64,000 nt of DNA from Microbacterium aurantiacum. Its GTDB lineage: Bacteria; Actinomycetota; Actinomycetes; Actinomycetales; Microbacteriaceae. The notes beneath the pieces are model-generated. The model was not told the DNA's origin. It saw only the letters and a list, made by a program, of their open reading frames with translations, and did not search any database. The position numbers and the translations under genes are program-made. Positions 42,409 through 51,392 of this stretch are shown piece after piece. The stretch is from contig NZ_JAJPDW010000001.1 in assembly GCF_021654035.1 (NCBI RefSeq), positions 124,001 through 188,000 of the forward strand, in the 5' to 3' direction. Positions within the stretch are counted from its first letter, which is position 1. The number at the start of each line of letters is the position of its first letter.

Positions 42409-43000
42409 CAACGCCTCGTCGCCCCACGCCTGGGCGCCGACGCACCCCCTCGAACCCGCCGAGGTCACCGAGGCCGGATTCGCCACGTCGCTCCCCGCGG
42501 AGGACTTCAAGGCGCTCTTCCGCGGTCACCCCGCGGGTGTCTCCGTCATCACGGCGGATGCCGGCGACGGACCCGTCGCGCTCACGGCGACGTCGGTGGC
42601 GTCGGTGAGCGCCGATCCGCCGCTGCTGATCTTCTCGATCTCGACGCTGTCGTCGGCGGCGGCGACCCTCGCGCGGGCCGAGACAGTCGTGGTCCACCTC
42701 CTGGACGCCGACGACATCGACCTCGCGAGGCTCGGTGCGACCAGCGGCGTCGACCGCTTCGCTGACGAGAGCCGCTGGACGCGCCTGACGACGGGCGAGC
42801 CGGTGTACCGGGGCGTTCGCGCATGGGTGCGCTGCGCGGTCATCAACCGCATGGATGCCGGCACGTCCACCGTGATCGCCGCGCACGCGCTGCAGTCGCA
42901 CATCGAGCGCGACGTCGCACCCGGGGAGCCGGGCGATGCCCTCGTGCACCACAACCGCAGCTGGCACCGCCTCAGCGAGGGCTCGCGTCTCGAGGGCTGA
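42395..43000 (+). CDS. Flavin reductase-domain protein
   Basis: From GTG 42395 (GGGAGGAG 7 nt upstream) the product has 201 residues and overlaps mesD by 14 bp. The flavin reductase-like split-barrel is clear: FRGHPAGVSVITAD, VALTATSVASVSADPPLLIFSI, then AHALQSHIE. It reduces FMN or FAD with NAD(P)H. The overlap suggests it serves MesD/MesX, whose reaction is oxygen-linked. It may also feed the monooxygenase at 46414-47811. Confidence 0.88.
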   Translation: MPSPDNASSPHAWAPTHPLEPAEVTEAGFATSLPAEDFKALFRGHPAGVSVITADAGDGPVALTATSVASVSADPPLLIFSISTLSSAAATLARAETVVVHLLDADDIDLARLGATSGVDRFADESRWTRLTTGEPVYRGVRAWVRCAVINRMDAGTSTVIAAHALQSHIERDVAPGEPGDALVHHNRSWHRLSEGSRLEG

Positions 43001-43036
43001 GGCCGCGTCGACTGCCCGCCACCGGGGTGCTCCCGC

Positions 43037-44449
43037 TCAGGCGGGGTGCTTCGCCAGGAGCTTGGACACGGTCATCATCGCGCCGCCGAGGACGGCCGGG
43101 ATGCCGCCGCCGGGGTGCACCGAGGCGCCGACCCGCCAGAGCCAGGACGTCCGGAGGTCGTGCTGCGCCGGCCGGTGGAACGGGCCACTCATCCACAGCG
43201 GGCGCGCCGTGCCGTAGAGGGCGCCGTGGGGTTCGCCGAAGGTGCCGAAGTACCGCGGGTCGAGCACGACGATGTCGGTCATCGCGTCCGTGAGGGGTGT
43301 GTCGAGGCCCATCGTCCGCGAGATGCGCTCGACCTCGCGGCGCACGAACGAGTGCTCCAGCGAGTACTCCGCGCCGTCGGCGGGACTCGTGAGCAGGACG
43401 CCCAGCGTGCTCCGGTCGTTGGGGTAGATCTCGCCCGCGCGGTAGTGGTTCACAAACGCCATGGTGTCGGCGGGCTCGTCACCCGCGGCGAGGCTCCGGT
43501 AGAGCGCCGCGGGCTTGGTGGGGAGGATGACGCTGTGCGCGGAGGTGTCCTCCGGCAGCGGGGTCTGGAGCACCCCGTAGATCGCCACCGCCGAGCACGA
43601 CAGGGTCTGCGATGACCTCCGCGGCCGGTCTCGGCCGAGGAGCGCGTCGAGCCGGTCGGCGTCGAGACCGCTGACGACCATGTCGGCGGGGTACGCGGCA
43701 TCCGTCGTGGTGACCCGTCCGCGGTCGATGCGCGTCACGGCTGCGCCGGTGCGGATGTCGACCCCCGCCGCCTCGGCGAGGCGCTGCAGCGCCAGGACGA
43801 TCTCGTACACACCGCCGCGCGGCACCCAGACACCCGACGCGGCCATGATCGCCGGCATGCTCGCGTAGAGCGCGGGGGTGCGAGCGGGCGAGACGCCCGC
43901 GTTCAGCGTGTGGATCGCGATGATCTCGCGGAGCCCCTCCGGCATCCAGTCGAGACTGTCGAGGTACGCGGTCGTGCTGAGGCGCCGGCCGTAGACGGCC
44001 AGCAGCCGCCGCAGCGCCGGCAGCGACGACCGGTCGAGCGGATCGGCGACGAGGAGTGCGGTCGCATCGTCGGCGAGCGGCGCGTGGAGGTCGCTGAAGC
44101 GCTTCCATGCGGGATACCAGGGGTGCTCCGGCGGGACGGGGAGCGTCACGTCCTCACCGTCGTAGTAGTAGCGACCGACCTCGGGGAGGCGCTCCAGCTC
44201 GAGGTCGGCGACCCCGGTGATCGGCCGCGGTCCCGAGGCGAGGAGGCGGAGGAGCCGTTCCCAGACTCCGGGGAACGTGACGAGCGAGGGGCCGGTGTCG
44301 ATGCGCTCGCCGCCGACGTCGAGGCGTCGGCTCTTGCCGCCGACGGTTTCGCGCGACTCGAGGAGGGTGACGTCGTGTCCGGCATGGGCGAGGAGAGCGG
44401 ATGCCGCGAGCCCGCCGAGTCCGGCGCCGACGACAACGATGCGGCTCAC
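43037..44449 (-). CDS. CrtI-like phytoene desaturase family flavoprotein
   Basis: The 470-residue protein starts at GTG 44449 (overlapping UbiA by 4 bp) with SRIVVVGAGLGGLAASALLAHAGHDV, the FAD site, then ESRETVGGKSRRLDVGG. The C-terminal GASVHPGGGIPAVLGGAMM is the carotenoid desaturase/isomerase signature. Coupling to a lycopene-elongase-like UbiA suggests carotenoid tailoring, but crtE, crtB and cyclase genes are absent nearby. Some residues differ from classic CrtI, so the substrate may not be phytoene. Confidence 0.82.
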   Translation of the reverse strand: MSRIVVVGAGLGGLAASALLAHAGHDVTLLESRETVGGKSRRLDVGGERIDTGPSLVTFPGVWERLLRLLASGPRPITGVADLELERLPEVGRYYYDGEDVTLPVPPEHPWYPAWKRFSDLHAPLADDATALLVADPLDRSSLPALRRLLAVYGRRLSTTAYLDSLDWMPEGLREIIAIHTLNAGVSPARTPALYASMPAIMAASGVWVPRGGVYEIVLALQRLAEAAGVDIRTGAAVTRIDRGRVTTTDAAYPADMVVSGLDADRLDALLGRDRPRRSSQTLSCSAVAIYGVLQTPLPEDTSAHSVILPTKPAALYRSLAAGDEPADTMAFVNHYRAGEIYPNDRSTLGVLLTSPADGAEYSLEHSFVRREVERISRTMGLDTPLTDAMTDIVVLDPRYFGTFGEPHGALYGTARPLWMSGPFHRPAQHDLRTSWLWRVGASVHPGGGIPAVLGGAMMTVSKLLAKHPA

Positions 44450-45429
44450 GGGTAGAGCCCGAAGAACATGGCGGCGAGCAGCAGACCGCTCGCGACGGAA
44501 CCGGCGATGTAGGGGAACGCGATCGACAGCGGGTACAGACGCCGCCCCGTCGCCGGGGTCGGGCGGACCAGCATCCACACGACGAGGACCCCCGAGATCG
44601 CGAGGTTCACCGCGGCGACGGGAATGCTGATCAGGGCGAACAGCACGGTGGCGACGATCCACCAGGCGCCGCTCCAGATCGCGGTGCCGCGGGGGCCGAG
44701 TCGGACGGCGGTGGTGGTGATGCCCGCCTCGCGGTCCTCGTCGATGTCCTGCACGGCGTCGTACGCGTGCTTGGCGATGCTCCAGGCGAACAGGCCCAGG
44801 ATCGCCGGCCACACGGGCGCGGCGCCGAGGGCGATCGGCATGATCAGCAGCGGCATCCCGTACGCGGCGTTGCTGAGCGAGTCGAGGAACGGGCGCCGCT
44901 TGAACTGCAGCGGCGGGGCGGAGTAGAAGACGAAGACGCCCGCGTAGATCGCGATCAGCCCGACGGCGGGGAGGGGGAGGGTGAGCAGGAAGTAGAGGAG
45001 GAAAGGGATGTTCAGCGCCGCGACGGCCCACACGATCAGCCGGACTTCGCGCGGATGGATGCGCGCGCCCTCGATCGTGCCCTTGCGGGAGTTCAGGGCG
45101 TCGGTGTCCTGATCGAAGATGTCGTTCACGCCGTAGATCAGCAGATTGAACGGCAGAGTCAGCCACAGGAGGATCGGAAGCGCCCGCAGGTCGAACGGCA
45201 CGCCCGTGAGCCAGATGCCCACCGCGCCCGATCCGATCGTGTTGATCCACAGCACGGGCCGCGAGATGTGGATGAGACGCACGAGCGCGTGCCAGGCGAC
45301 GGCCGGTCCGGTGCGGCGGACTGCCCCGGCGTGCTCAGAGATGGCGGCCTCCGCGGGGAGCGGGCGACGCGGGTGCGCGGAAAACGGCGATGGCAGGACT
45401 CCGACTCCTGAGGACGGCGGGTGCCGCAC
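44446..45429 (-). CDS. UbiA prenyltransferase, lycopene-elongase-like
   Basis: The 327-residue polytopic protein has the first Asp-rich motif NDIFDQDTDALNSRKG at about 102-117 and the second QDIDEDREAGITTTAV at about 223. NDxFDxxxDxxNxRKG is typical of lycopene elongases and related C50-carotenoid UbiA enzymes. The start is GTG 45429 without a Shine-Dalgarno; TAGAAT lies 21-26 bp upstream as a likely -10, giving a very short leader. It acts in the membrane with the flavoprotein encoded after it. Confidence 0.83.
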   Translation of the reverse strand: MRHPPSSGVGVLPSPFSAHPRRPLPAEAAISEHAGAVRRTGPAVAWHALVRLIHISRPVLWINTIGSGAVGIWLTGVPFDLRALPILLWLTLPFNLLIYGVNDIFDQDTDALNSRKGTIEGARIHPREVRLIVWAVAALNIPFLLYFLLTLPLPAVGLIAIYAGVFVFYSAPPLQFKRRPFLDSLSNAAYGMPLLIMPIALGAAPVWPAILGLFAWSIAKHAYDAVQDIDEDREAGITTTAVRLGPRGTAIWSGAWWIVATVLFALISIPVAAVNLAISGVLVVWMLVRPTPATGRRLYPLSIAFPYIAGSVASGLLLAAMFFGLYP

Positions 45430-45496
45430 GCGATGGGGTGTGACGCGATTCTAACTTTCGCCGGGACCTCCCAGGGCGAGGTGGGAGGGTACCCGG

Positions 45497-46246
45497 ATGA
45501 AGGATGAGGTGGGGCGCGGCCTGTGTGTCGAGGGGTTGGCGAACGTGCGCGATCTCGGCGGCCGGGAGCGGCGCGACGGGTCGCTGACGCCCGAGGGCGT
45601 CTTCTTCCGTGCCGAGAACCTCGATCGCGTGACGGGGAGGGGATGGACCTCGCTCCGGGAGGCGGGCGTGCGCACGGTCCTCGACCTCCGGCGTCCGGAC
45701 GAAGTGACCGATGCCGTTCCCGATGACCTGACCGTTCTCCGCGTCGACCTCGACGGCGACGAGCGCGACTTCTGGGAGGAGCTCGAGCGAGACGGGCGGT
45801 GGGGCACGCCTCTCTACTACGCCGCGCATCTCCGCGAGCTGCCGCATCGCCTCGCCGGGGTGCTCGAGGCGATCGCGGCCGCGCCGGAGGGCGGCATCCT
45901 GTTCCACTGCGGGGCGGGGTGGGATCGCACGGGTCTCGTCGCGGCCGTGCTGCTGCGCGCCGTCGAGGTCACGAGTGACGCCGCGCTCGCCGACTACCTC
46001 GCCTCGTTCGCCAACGCGGGGGCGATGAGTGCGCTGCACGAGCGGTCGTTCGACGTGGAGCGCCGCCTCGAGGTGCTCGACGCTCACGGACACACCGCCG
46101 ACTCCGCGTTCCGCGCGATCTACGACCGGCTCGACCTCGACGAGTGGTTCCGGCACGCGCAGCTCGACGAGGCCACCCTCCGCGCCGTGACGACCTGGCG
46201 CGGACACGTCCCTCCGGATGCCGTCAGCCGAGCTCCAGGCTCGTGA
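45497..46246 (+). CDS. Tyrosine/phosphoinositide-type protein phosphatase
   Basis: The 249-residue protein is a Y_phosphatase3-type CX5R phosphatase. The N-terminus has ANVRDLGG, the middle DLRRPDEV, and the catalytic P-loop is HCGAGWDRTG with Cys and Arg at about 138 and 144. GGGAGGG lies 7 nt before ATG 45497. Substrates in actinobacteria are phosphotyrosine or phosphoinositides. It is divergent from the UbiA gene and shows no operon partner. Confidence 0.87.
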   Translation: MKDEVGRGLCVEGLANVRDLGGRERRDGSLTPEGVFFRAENLDRVTGRGWTSLREAGVRTVLDLRRPDEVTDAVPDDLTVLRVDLDGDERDFWEELERDGRWGTPLYYAAHLRELPHRLAGVLEAIAAAPEGGILFHCGAGWDRTGLVAAVLLRAVEVTSDAALADYLASFANAGAMSALHERSFDVERRLEVLDAHGHTADSAFRAIYDRLDLDEWFRHAQLDEATLRAVTTWRGHVPPDAVSRAPGS

Positions 46247-46330
46247 TCCCGAAGATCCCGTCGGTGTCGATCGCCGGGGCGGGGCCGGTGTACATCCGCG
46301 CCGTCGAGTGCGACCGCGGCATCCGTCGTC
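46224..46330 (-). pseudogene. Possible C-terminal remnant of a lost gene
   Basis: On the minus strand a frame ending at 46224 reads MYTGPAPAIDTDGIFGITSL and stops after LG. The neighbouring frame just upstream reads TTDAAVALDGA, as if two bases were missing between them. It may be the tail of a secreted or carbohydrate-active protein cut off when the ABC operon was placed here. The evidence is weak, and the stretch also overlaps the phosphatase 3' end. Confidence 0.25.
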
Positions 46331-46332
46331 CA

Positions 46333-46383
46333 GGTGGCGGTCGTGGCCCCTTCGCGCGCGACGAGGGGGCCACACCTGCCACC
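46333..46383 (-). terminator. Terminator of the ABC importer-monooxygenase operon
   Basis: GTGGCCCC (46343-46350) pairs with GGGGCCAC (46366-46373), and outside it GGTGGC (46333-46338) pairs with GCCACC (46378-46383). It lies 31 bp after the monooxygenase stop (46414) on the minus strand. Confidence 0.65.
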
Positions 46384-46413
46384 CGAACGACGACCCGCAC
46401 CCCCGGCCGAGGC

Positions 46414-47811
46414 TCAGACGGTGCTGAGGGCGCGCGCTTCCTCCCACGACTGCGCGCCCGTGGCGAACGCGCCGCGATAGCGGGCCGCCGGGTGCCGGTC
46501 GTTGAGCAGCGGAGCGCCGAAGAGCTTCTGCCGCAGAGGTCCGGCGCCGTACTCCGACTGCGCCAGCCCGCGCTCGCGCAGCACCGGCAGGACCTTCTCG
46601 GCGAACTCCTCGAAGGATCCCGGCAGCACCCAGTTGATGACGTTGATGCCGTCCACCCCCGCCGCCTGCCACTCGGCCAGACGATCGGCGATCTGCCCCG
46701 GCGTGCCGATGACGCGCGAGCTGCGGCGACCGAGGATCGCGACGTCCCCGACGATGGGCTCGCGATCGGTCACCGCCTGCGACACCCACGAGAGGAATCC
46801 GCGTGCGGTGTTCGTGTCGATGTCCTTGATCGGAGTCGAGGGGTCGTACACGCGGCCGAACTTGTCGACCAGCGCGGAGTGGGCGAGGTACCCCTCGGTG
46901 CTCGAGTAGCGGTCGTATTCGGTGGCCTTCTCGCGGGCCTCCTCCTCGGAGTCGCCGATGATGAAGCTGAGCCCCTGGAAGAACTTGATGTCGCCGGGCT
47001 CGCGTCCCGCCTCGACGGCCAGGCGGCGGGTGTCCTCGATCTGCCGCCGCGCGATCTCCGGGGTCGGGGCGATGATGAAGGTCGCCTCCGCGTTGCGCGC
47101 CGCGAACTCCCGACCGGATGCCGACGACCCGGCCTGGAACAGCAGCGGTGTGCGCTGCGGGGACGGGGCGGGCAGGTGCGGGCCCTCGACGCGGTAGCGC
47201 TCGCCCTCGTGGTAGATCTTGTGGATCTTCGTCGCGTCGGCGTAGACGCCGGACGCCTTGTCCTTGAGCACCGCCCCGTCGTCCCACGACCCCTCCCACA
47301 GCTTGTAGACGACGTCGACGTACTCCTCGGCCCAGCGGTAGCGCTCGCTGTGATCGGTCAGCTGCGGCAGGCCGAAGTTGCGCGCACCGTTGTCCTGGGT
47401 GCCGGTGACGATGTTCCACGCGATGCGTCCGCGGGAGATGTGATCGAGGGTCGAGACCTGGCGGGCGAAGTTGTAGGGGTGGTTCTGCGCGACGTTCGAG
47501 GTCAGGGCGAGCCCGATCTCGCGCGTCGAGACCGCGAGGGCGCCGAGGAGCACGGTCGGATCGTTGCTCGGGATCTGCAGCCCGTGCCGGGCGTAGACCT
47601 CGAAGTCGGCATCCGCGTCGCCGTAGTGCCCGGTGACATCGGCGAAGAACATCGCGTCGAACTTCGCCTCTTCCAGGAGGCGCGCCAGGTCGATCCAGAG
47701 GTCGACGTTCTCGAAGTCGACCTGCTGCGCCTCGGGGCGGCGCCAGTGGCCGTGCTGGATGTGGGAGTTCGTGTTCATCACGAAGGCGTTGAAGTGCAGA
47801 GGGGTGGTCAT
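46414..47811 (-). CDS. NtaA/SnaA/DszA-type flavin-dependent monooxygenase
   Basis: The 465-residue luciferase-like monooxygenase starts MTTPLHFNAFVMNTNSHIQH and shows GHWRRPEAQ, FDAMFFADVTG, and the flavin contacts ARNAEATFII and QAGSSASGREFAA seen in NtaA/SnaA/DszA. These use reduced FMN from a separate reductase to oxidise sulfur or nitrogen compounds. It overlaps the ABC ATPase gene by 4 bp (ATGA), so its substrate is likely what the importer brings in. The reductase at 42395 is a candidate partner. Confidence 0.9.
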   Translation of the reverse strand: MTTPLHFNAFVMNTNSHIQHGHWRRPEAQQVDFENVDLWIDLARLLEEAKFDAMFFADVTGHYGDADADFEVYARHGLQIPSNDPTVLLGALAVSTREIGLALTSNVAQNHPYNFARQVSTLDHISRGRIAWNIVTGTQDNGARNFGLPQLTDHSERYRWAEEYVDVVYKLWEGSWDDGAVLKDKASGVYADATKIHKIYHEGERYRVEGPHLPAPSPQRTPLLFQAGSSASGREFAARNAEATFIIAPTPEIARRQIEDTRRLAVEAGREPGDIKFFQGLSFIIGDSEEEAREKATEYDRYSSTEGYLAHSALVDKFGRVYDPSTPIKDIDTNTARGFLSWVSQAVTDREPIVGDVAILGRRSSRVIGTPGQIADRLAEWQAAGVDGINVINWVLPGSFEEFAEKVLPVLRERGLAQSEYGAGPLRQKLFGAPLLNDRHPAARYRGAFATGAQSWEEARALSTV

Positions 47812-49514
47812 GCGGGGACTCCGTTCCGGGGGTCGTCGAGGTTGGGCAGGGAGCGGACGAGCTCCTGCGTGTACGGATGCTGCGGATCGGTGAAGATCTG
47901 CTCGGACGCGCCCTCCTCGAGCACGCGCCCGTCCTTCATCACCAGCACCCGGTCGCTCATGTGGTGGATGACGCCGAGATCGTGCGAGATGAACAGGTAG
48001 CTCAGGTGGTACTCGTCCTGCAGCGTGACCAGGAGGTCGAGGATCTGCGCCTGGACGGACACGTCGAGGGCCGACACCGCCTCGTCGAGGACGATGATCT
48101 CGGGCGACGTCGCAAGCGCCCGCGCGATCGCGACCCGCTGGCGCTGACCGCCGGAGAGGCGGATCGGCGACCGTTCGAGGGTCTCGGGCGGCAGGGCGAC
48201 CTGTGCCAGCAGGTCTGCGGCGCGGGCGCGTCGCGCGTCGCGTCCGCGCACATCGGCGCCGATCGCGTCGACGAGGATGCGCTCCACGTTCCACCGCGGA
48301 TCGAACGAGCTCAGCGGATCCTGATAGACGACCGCGATACGTCGGCGCAGGTCTCTGCGGCGGCGCTCCGGCACGGCCGACCAGGCTCGACCGAGGAGGG
48401 TGACTTCCCCCTCGTCGGCGTCTTCGAGGGCCAGCGCGATCCGCGCCGTCGTGCTCTTGCCCGAGCCGGACTCGCCGACGATCCCGAGCGTCTCGCCCCG
48501 GCGGAGGGCGAAGGAGACGTCGTCGACGGCGATGGTGCGCGACCCGTCGGGCGCGGTGAAACGGCGCGTCAGTCCGCGCGCGTCGAGCACCGGATCGACC
48601 CGGGCGGTGTCGGTGTGTGCGCGCACGAGGTGCAGGTCCGGAGGAGTCGCGGTGTCGGGCGCGAGGCGTTCGCCGCGGGTCCGCCCGCTCGGGACGGCCG
48701 CGATCAGTCGACGCGTGTACGGATGCCGCGGCCACTGCAGCACCTCCTCCGCCGGTCCCTGCTCGACGACGTCACCTCCCTGCATCACCAGGATCTCGTC
48801 CGCGAGTTCGGCGACCACGGACAGGTCGTGGCTGATGAGCAGGAGGGCCGTGCCGCGGCGCTTCATGTCGCCGAGGAGATCGAGCACCTGCGCCTGCACG
48901 GTGACGTCGAGGGCGGTCGTCGGTTCGTCGGCGATCACGAGATCCGGATCCCACGCGAGCGCCGAGGCGATGAGCGCCCGCTGGCGCAGGCCCCCCGAGA
49001 GCTGCCCCGGGCGCTGACGCGCGCGCAGCTCCGGGCGGGGCACCCCGACATCCGTGAGGAGGTCTACGACCTTGCGCCGCCGCGACGCGCGGTCGCCCCA
49101 CCCGTGGAGGCGCAGGGCTTCGTCGATCTCGGCGCCCACCGGGCGCAGCGGATCGAGCGAGACCAGCGCGTCCTGCTGGATGAACCCGATGCGCCGACCC
49201 CGGATGCCGCGCCAGCCGGCCTCCGACTGCCGGGTCAGGTCGAGGTCGTCCAGGCGCGCGCTGCCGCGCTCGATGACCGACCCCTCGCCGGTGAGGCCGA
49301 CAAGGGTGCGGGCGGTCACGCTCTTGCCCGACCCCGACTCGCCCACGATCGCCAGGCAGTGACCGGCCGGAAGGGAGAAGCTGACGTCGCGCACGACGCT
49401 GCGGTGCCGACCGTCGCGCGTGAACCCGACGGTGAGACCCTCGACCGCCAGGCGGGGCTCGGGCAGGTCTGCTCGGGCGAGGTCACTGGTCTCGCTGATG
49501 CCGAGAAGGGTCAT
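47808..49514 (-). CDS. Fused DppD-DppF-type ABC ATPase
   Basis: The 568-residue protein has two complete ABC domains in one chain. Each has a Walker A GESGSGKS (about residues 55 and 345), a signature (LSGGLRQRALIA in the first, LSGGQRQRVAIA in the second), a Walker B (LVIADEP, IIVLDEA) and an H-loop (ISHDL). The oligopeptide C-terminal extension follows each. It powers the importer formed with the two permeases. The start is ATG 49514, one base after the preceding permease stop. Confidence 0.93.
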   Translation of the reverse strand: MTLLGISETSDLARADLPEPRLAVEGLTVGFTRDGRHRSVVRDVSFSLPAGHCLAIVGESGSGKSVTARTLVGLTGEGSVIERGSARLDDLDLTRQSEAGWRGIRGRRIGFIQQDALVSLDPLRPVGAEIDEALRLHGWGDRASRRRKVVDLLTDVGVPRPELRARQRPGQLSGGLRQRALIASALAWDPDLVIADEPTTALDVTVQAQVLDLLGDMKRRGTALLLISHDLSVVAELADEILVMQGGDVVEQGPAEEVLQWPRHPYTRRLIAAVPSGRTRGERLAPDTATPPDLHLVRAHTDTARVDPVLDARGLTRRFTAPDGSRTIAVDDVSFALRRGETLGIVGESGSGKSTTARIALALEDADEGEVTLLGRAWSAVPERRRRDLRRRIAVVYQDPLSSFDPRWNVERILVDAIGADVRGRDARRARAADLLAQVALPPETLERSPIRLSGGQRQRVAIARALATSPEIIVLDEAVSALDVSVQAQILDLLVTLQDEYHLSYLFISHDLGVIHHMSDRVLVMKDGRVLEEGASEQIFTDPQHPYTQELVRSLPNLDDPRNGVPA

Positions 49515-49515
49515 G

Positions 49516-50379
49516 TCACTGCGCTTTCTCGAGGTGGTTCTGGATGCGGCGGCCCACGGTGGTCGCGGCGAGGGCGAGCACGAGGATCACGGCTCCCGGG
49601 ATGAAGGTGAGCCACGGCGCCTGCAGGAGGTACGCGCGGCCGGCGTCCAGCAGCGCTCCCCACTCCGAGGAGGGCGGCGCGACGCCGAGTCCCAGGAACG
49701 CGAGTCCCGACGCCCAGACGATCGACTGCCCGATCGACATCGTGAACAGGGCGACGAGGGGCCGCATGGCGTTCGGCAGGATGTGCTGGCCGATGATGCG
49801 ACCGCGCGGGTGGCCGAGTGCCCGGGCCGCTTCGACGTAGCCGGCGTTCCGCTCGGCGAGGATCTGACCGCGCACCATGCGCGCGTAGCCCGGTGCGGTG
49901 CTGATGCCGACCGCGAGGATCGCCGTCCCCGCGGACGGGCCGAGGATGGCGACCATGAGCAGGGCGAACAGGAGGATCGGGAACGCGAAGGCGACCTCGA
50001 TCACGCGGTTGACGACGGCTGCGGTGACCCGGTCGCCGAGTGCGGCGACCGACCCGAACACGACCGCGATCACCATCGCGAGCCCCGCGGCGCCGACGCC
50101 GATCAGCAGGGACTCCCGGGTGCCGTAGACGACCCGGCTATAGAGGTCGCGCCCTCCTTCGTCGGTGCCGAACCAGAACTGCGCCGACGGCGGCCGCAGC
50201 GCGTTGGCGAAGTCCTGCGCGGTCGGGGAGTGCGTCGCCAGCACGGCGGGCGCGACGGCGGCGAGGGCGAACAGGCCGAGGACGACCAGCGAGACGATGA
50301 GCCCCCATGCCGGTCGGGGTGTCCTCTTCCGATCAGCCGGAGCGCCGGGGCGGGGCGGGGCGATGTCGGAGACGGTCAT
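49516..50379 (-). CDS. DppC-type ABC permease
   Basis: From ATG 50379 the product has 287 residues: an N-terminal cytoplasmic tail, a first helix, the PPSAQFWFGTDEGGRDLYSRVVYG signature of DppC-type permeases, and the EAA loop YVEAARALGHPRGRIIGQHILPN. It pairs with the DppB-type permease, whose gene overlaps by 4 bp. The longer frame reaching 50967 is antisense-type noise and was not used. Confidence 0.92.
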   Translation of the reverse strand: MTVSDIAPPRPGAPADRKRTPRPAWGLIVSLVVLGLFALAAVAPAVLATHSPTAQDFANALRPPSAQFWFGTDEGGRDLYSRVVYGTRESLLIGVGAAGLAMVIAVVFGSVAALGDRVTAAVVNRVIEVAFAFPILLFALLMVAILGPSAGTAILAVGISTAPGYARMVRGQILAERNAGYVEAARALGHPRGRIIGQHILPNAMRPLVALFTMSIGQSIVWASGLAFLGLGVAPPSSEWGALLDAGRAYLLQAPWLTFIPGAVILVLALAATTVGRRIQNHLEKAQ

Positions 50380-51392
50380 GACGTGGTGATCCTCGGGTCG
50401 ACGACGGAGTACAGCAGGTCCACGAGCAGATTCGCGACGACGTAGACGAGGGCGACGAGCACGACGATGCCGGTTACGACGGGAAGGTCTTGCGATCCGA
50501 CCGCGGCGACGAGGGTCTCGCCGATCCCGGGCCGGGAGAAGATCGCCTCGACGATGACCGCGCCCGAGATCGTCGCCCCGAGCGCCCAGCCGGTGAGGGT
50601 GAGGGCGGGGAGGGCGGCGTGGCGCAGGACGTGCCGCAGGCGCACGCTCAGGTCGCCGGCGCCGCGGAGCCGGGCGCTGAGGATGAACGGCTGGCGCAGT
50701 GTCTTCTCGAACTCCGTGCGCGTGGCCTGTCCCATGAACCCGGCGAGCGGGATGGCGAGGGTGAGTGCGGGAAGGACGAGCCCCGCGAGCCCCGTGCCGC
50801 CCATCACCGGAAACCAGCGCAGGTGCAGTGCGAAGACGAGGAGCAGCAGGATGCCGAGCCAGTACGGCGGGAGTCCCGCCGCGGCGGTGTCGGCGCCGGA
50901 GCCGAGCGACCTGACCCGCGGTCCACGACCGGCGGTGAGGGTCACCCAGAACACCATGATGATCCACGAGAGGGCGATCGCCGAAAGGGTCAGGGCGAGG
51001 GTGGCGCCGAGCTGCTCGCCGATGATGTCGCCGACGGGACGGAACTGCTGGTACGAGGTGCCGAGGTCGCCGCGCACGAGACCGCCGAGATACGTCAGAT
51101 ACTGCGTGATCACGGGATCATCGAGGCCGAACTGCGCGATGATCGGCGCGAGCTCCTCCGGGGTGCGCTGCTGCGCCTGTCCCGTGCGGATGTTCAGGAT
51201 CGCGGTCGCGCGGTCTCCCGGCAGGGCGAGCTGGGCGAGGTAGGCCGCGGTCGCCGCACCCCACAGCACGATGACGGCTCGGACCAAGGCGGAGAGGACC
51301 GCGCGGATGCGGCGGGCGGGGTCGCCCGCGGGGCGGGTGGCCGGGGTCCCGAGAACCCCGGCCACCGCCTCATTCGACGAAGTGAGCGTCAT
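50376..51392 (-). CDS. DppB-type ABC permease
   Basis: The 338-residue permease has the DppB pattern: LVRAVIVLWGAATAAYLAQLALPGDRA, the outside loop with QFGLDDPVITQYLTYLGGLVRGDLG, and the late EAIFSRPGIGETLVAAV. Its 5' end overlaps the binding-protein gene by 23 bp. A Pro/Ala-rich N-terminal tail is longer than usual. Confidence 0.92.
   Translation of the reverse strand: MTLTSSNEAVAGVLGTPATRPAGDPARRIRAVLSALVRAVIVLWGAATAAYLAQLALPGDRATAILNIRTGQAQQRTPEELAPIIAQFGLDDPVITQYLTYLGGLVRGDLGTSYQQFRPVGDIIGEQLGATLALTLSAIALSWIIMVFWVTLTAGRGPRVRSLGSGADTAAAGLPPYWLGILLLLVFALHLRWFPVMGGTGLAGLVLPALTLAIPLAGFMGQATRTEFEKTLRQPFILSARLRGAGDLSVRLRHVLRHAALPALTLTGWALGATISGAVIVEAIFSRPGIGETLVAAVGSQDLPVVTGIVVLVALVYVVANLLVDLLYSVVDPRITTS

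Noticed and set aside
43037..45250. One 737-residue minus-strand protein
   Set aside because: The first 265 residues are Arg/His-rich noise antisense in frame to UbiA. The real gene begins at GTG 44449.
46414..48735. 773-residue extension of the monooxygenase
   Set aside because: The extension is the wrong frame of the ABC ATPase gene; the native start is ATG 47811.
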